A DNA stretch of 42,979 nucleotides. It comes from Oxalobacteraceae bacterium. Lineage in GTDB: Bacteria > Pseudomonadota > Gammaproteobacteria > Burkholderiales > Burkholderiaceae_D. A program made the position numbers and the translations under genes. This document shows, piece after piece, positions 42,824-42,979 of the stretch. The stretch's first letter is position 1. Each line of letters starts with the position of its first letter. Under the pieces are notes generated by a model that was not told where the DNA came from, ran no database searches, and was given only the letters and a program-made list of their open reading frames with translations. Location of the stretch: the NCBI GenBank assembly GCA_021768485.1, contig JAIZVZ010000030.1:1-42979 (forward strand), given 5' to 3'.

Positions 42824-42979
42824 ATGCGAAGTACAAGCTCACCGCTACGCAGATGGCGCTTATTGTTGATATGGCTGACACTGCTGTCGGCTGGATGCGC
42901 CGGTGTCGGCGTGATGGCCAGCTCCGATCCCCTGGTCAAACTAAACGATGCGGACTATCTGTTTACACGACAAAACCGG
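42824..42979 (+). CDS. Lipoprotein, N-terminal part only
   Basis: ATG 42824 follows AGGAG (42811-42815). The first 52 codons are in the window. MRSTSSPLRRWRLLLIWLTL is followed by lipobox LSAGC, then GVGVMASSDPLVKLNDADYL. It resembles the beginning of envelope lipoproteins with TPR/Sel1-like repeats, but the rest is outside the window, so no function is given. Confidence 0.8.
   Translation, partial: MRSTSSPLRRWRLLLIWLTLLSAGCAGVGVMASSDPLVKLNDADYLFTRQNR

Overview
This window looks like chromosomal DNA of a Gram-negative betaproteobacterium, most likely Oxalobacteraceae (Janthinobacterium / Massilia / Duganella-like). The coding DNA is GC-rich. RdgC, a LexA-type SOS box before dinB, a Fur box before a TonB-dependent receptor, outer-membrane phospholipase A and an autotransporter all fit that group. 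The genus is an inference from protein flavour only.

Layout: (1) 1-2.3 kb: the last codons of glmS, then a LysR regulator divergent from an MFS exporter with a textbook LysR operator between them. (2) 2.5-6.6 kb: a small secreted DUF2141 protein, then an iron-regulated pair made of a ferrisiderophore receptor and a PepSY membrane protein, driven by a sigma70 promoter overlapped by a Fur box. (3) 6.6-10.4 kb: an unknown lipoprotein, a FIST sensor protein and a diguanylate cyclase whose reading frames overlap, and a small disordered protein. (4) 10.9-19.4 kb: a TetR regulator, a GltD/AegA-like iron-sulfur flavoprotein, a 1250-residue hybrid histidine kinase and an orphan amino-acid-type binding protein. 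(5) 19.7-28.4 kb: a run of exported hydrolases: phospholipase A, an epoxide-hydrolase-like enzyme, an alkaline phosphatase and two paralogous M13 metallopeptidases. (6) 28.7-37.3 kb: a ketoacyl-ACP synthase III convergent with 2,4-dienoyl-CoA reductase, small membrane and hypothetical proteins, proline iminopeptidase, rdgC, a soluble chemoreceptor-like protein and SOS-controlled dinB.

(7) 37.4-39.3 kb is the most unusual part. A tRNA-Val/tRNA-Asp operon is followed by tandem 184/185-bp repeats. Each repeat begins with a copy of the last ~21 bases of tRNA-Asp plus its terminator. Internal hairpins are conserved, and one of them carries two compensatory base-pair changes between copies. The third copy is cut short and followed by a less GC-rich gene for an exported Rap1a/Tai-type immunity-like protein. 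A fourth, isolated tail copy lies beyond that gene. The organisation recalls the repeats after tyrT in E. coli (rtT RNA) and also a small tRNA-associated islet.

(8) 39.3-43 kb: a large autotransporter with its own promoter and a G8 tract in its leader, an alpha/beta-hydrolase lipoprotein, and the beginning of another lipoprotein.

Starts were chosen by ribosome binding sites and signal peptides and are often internal to the longest open frame. All family calls are from motif recognition by eye; no database search was possible.
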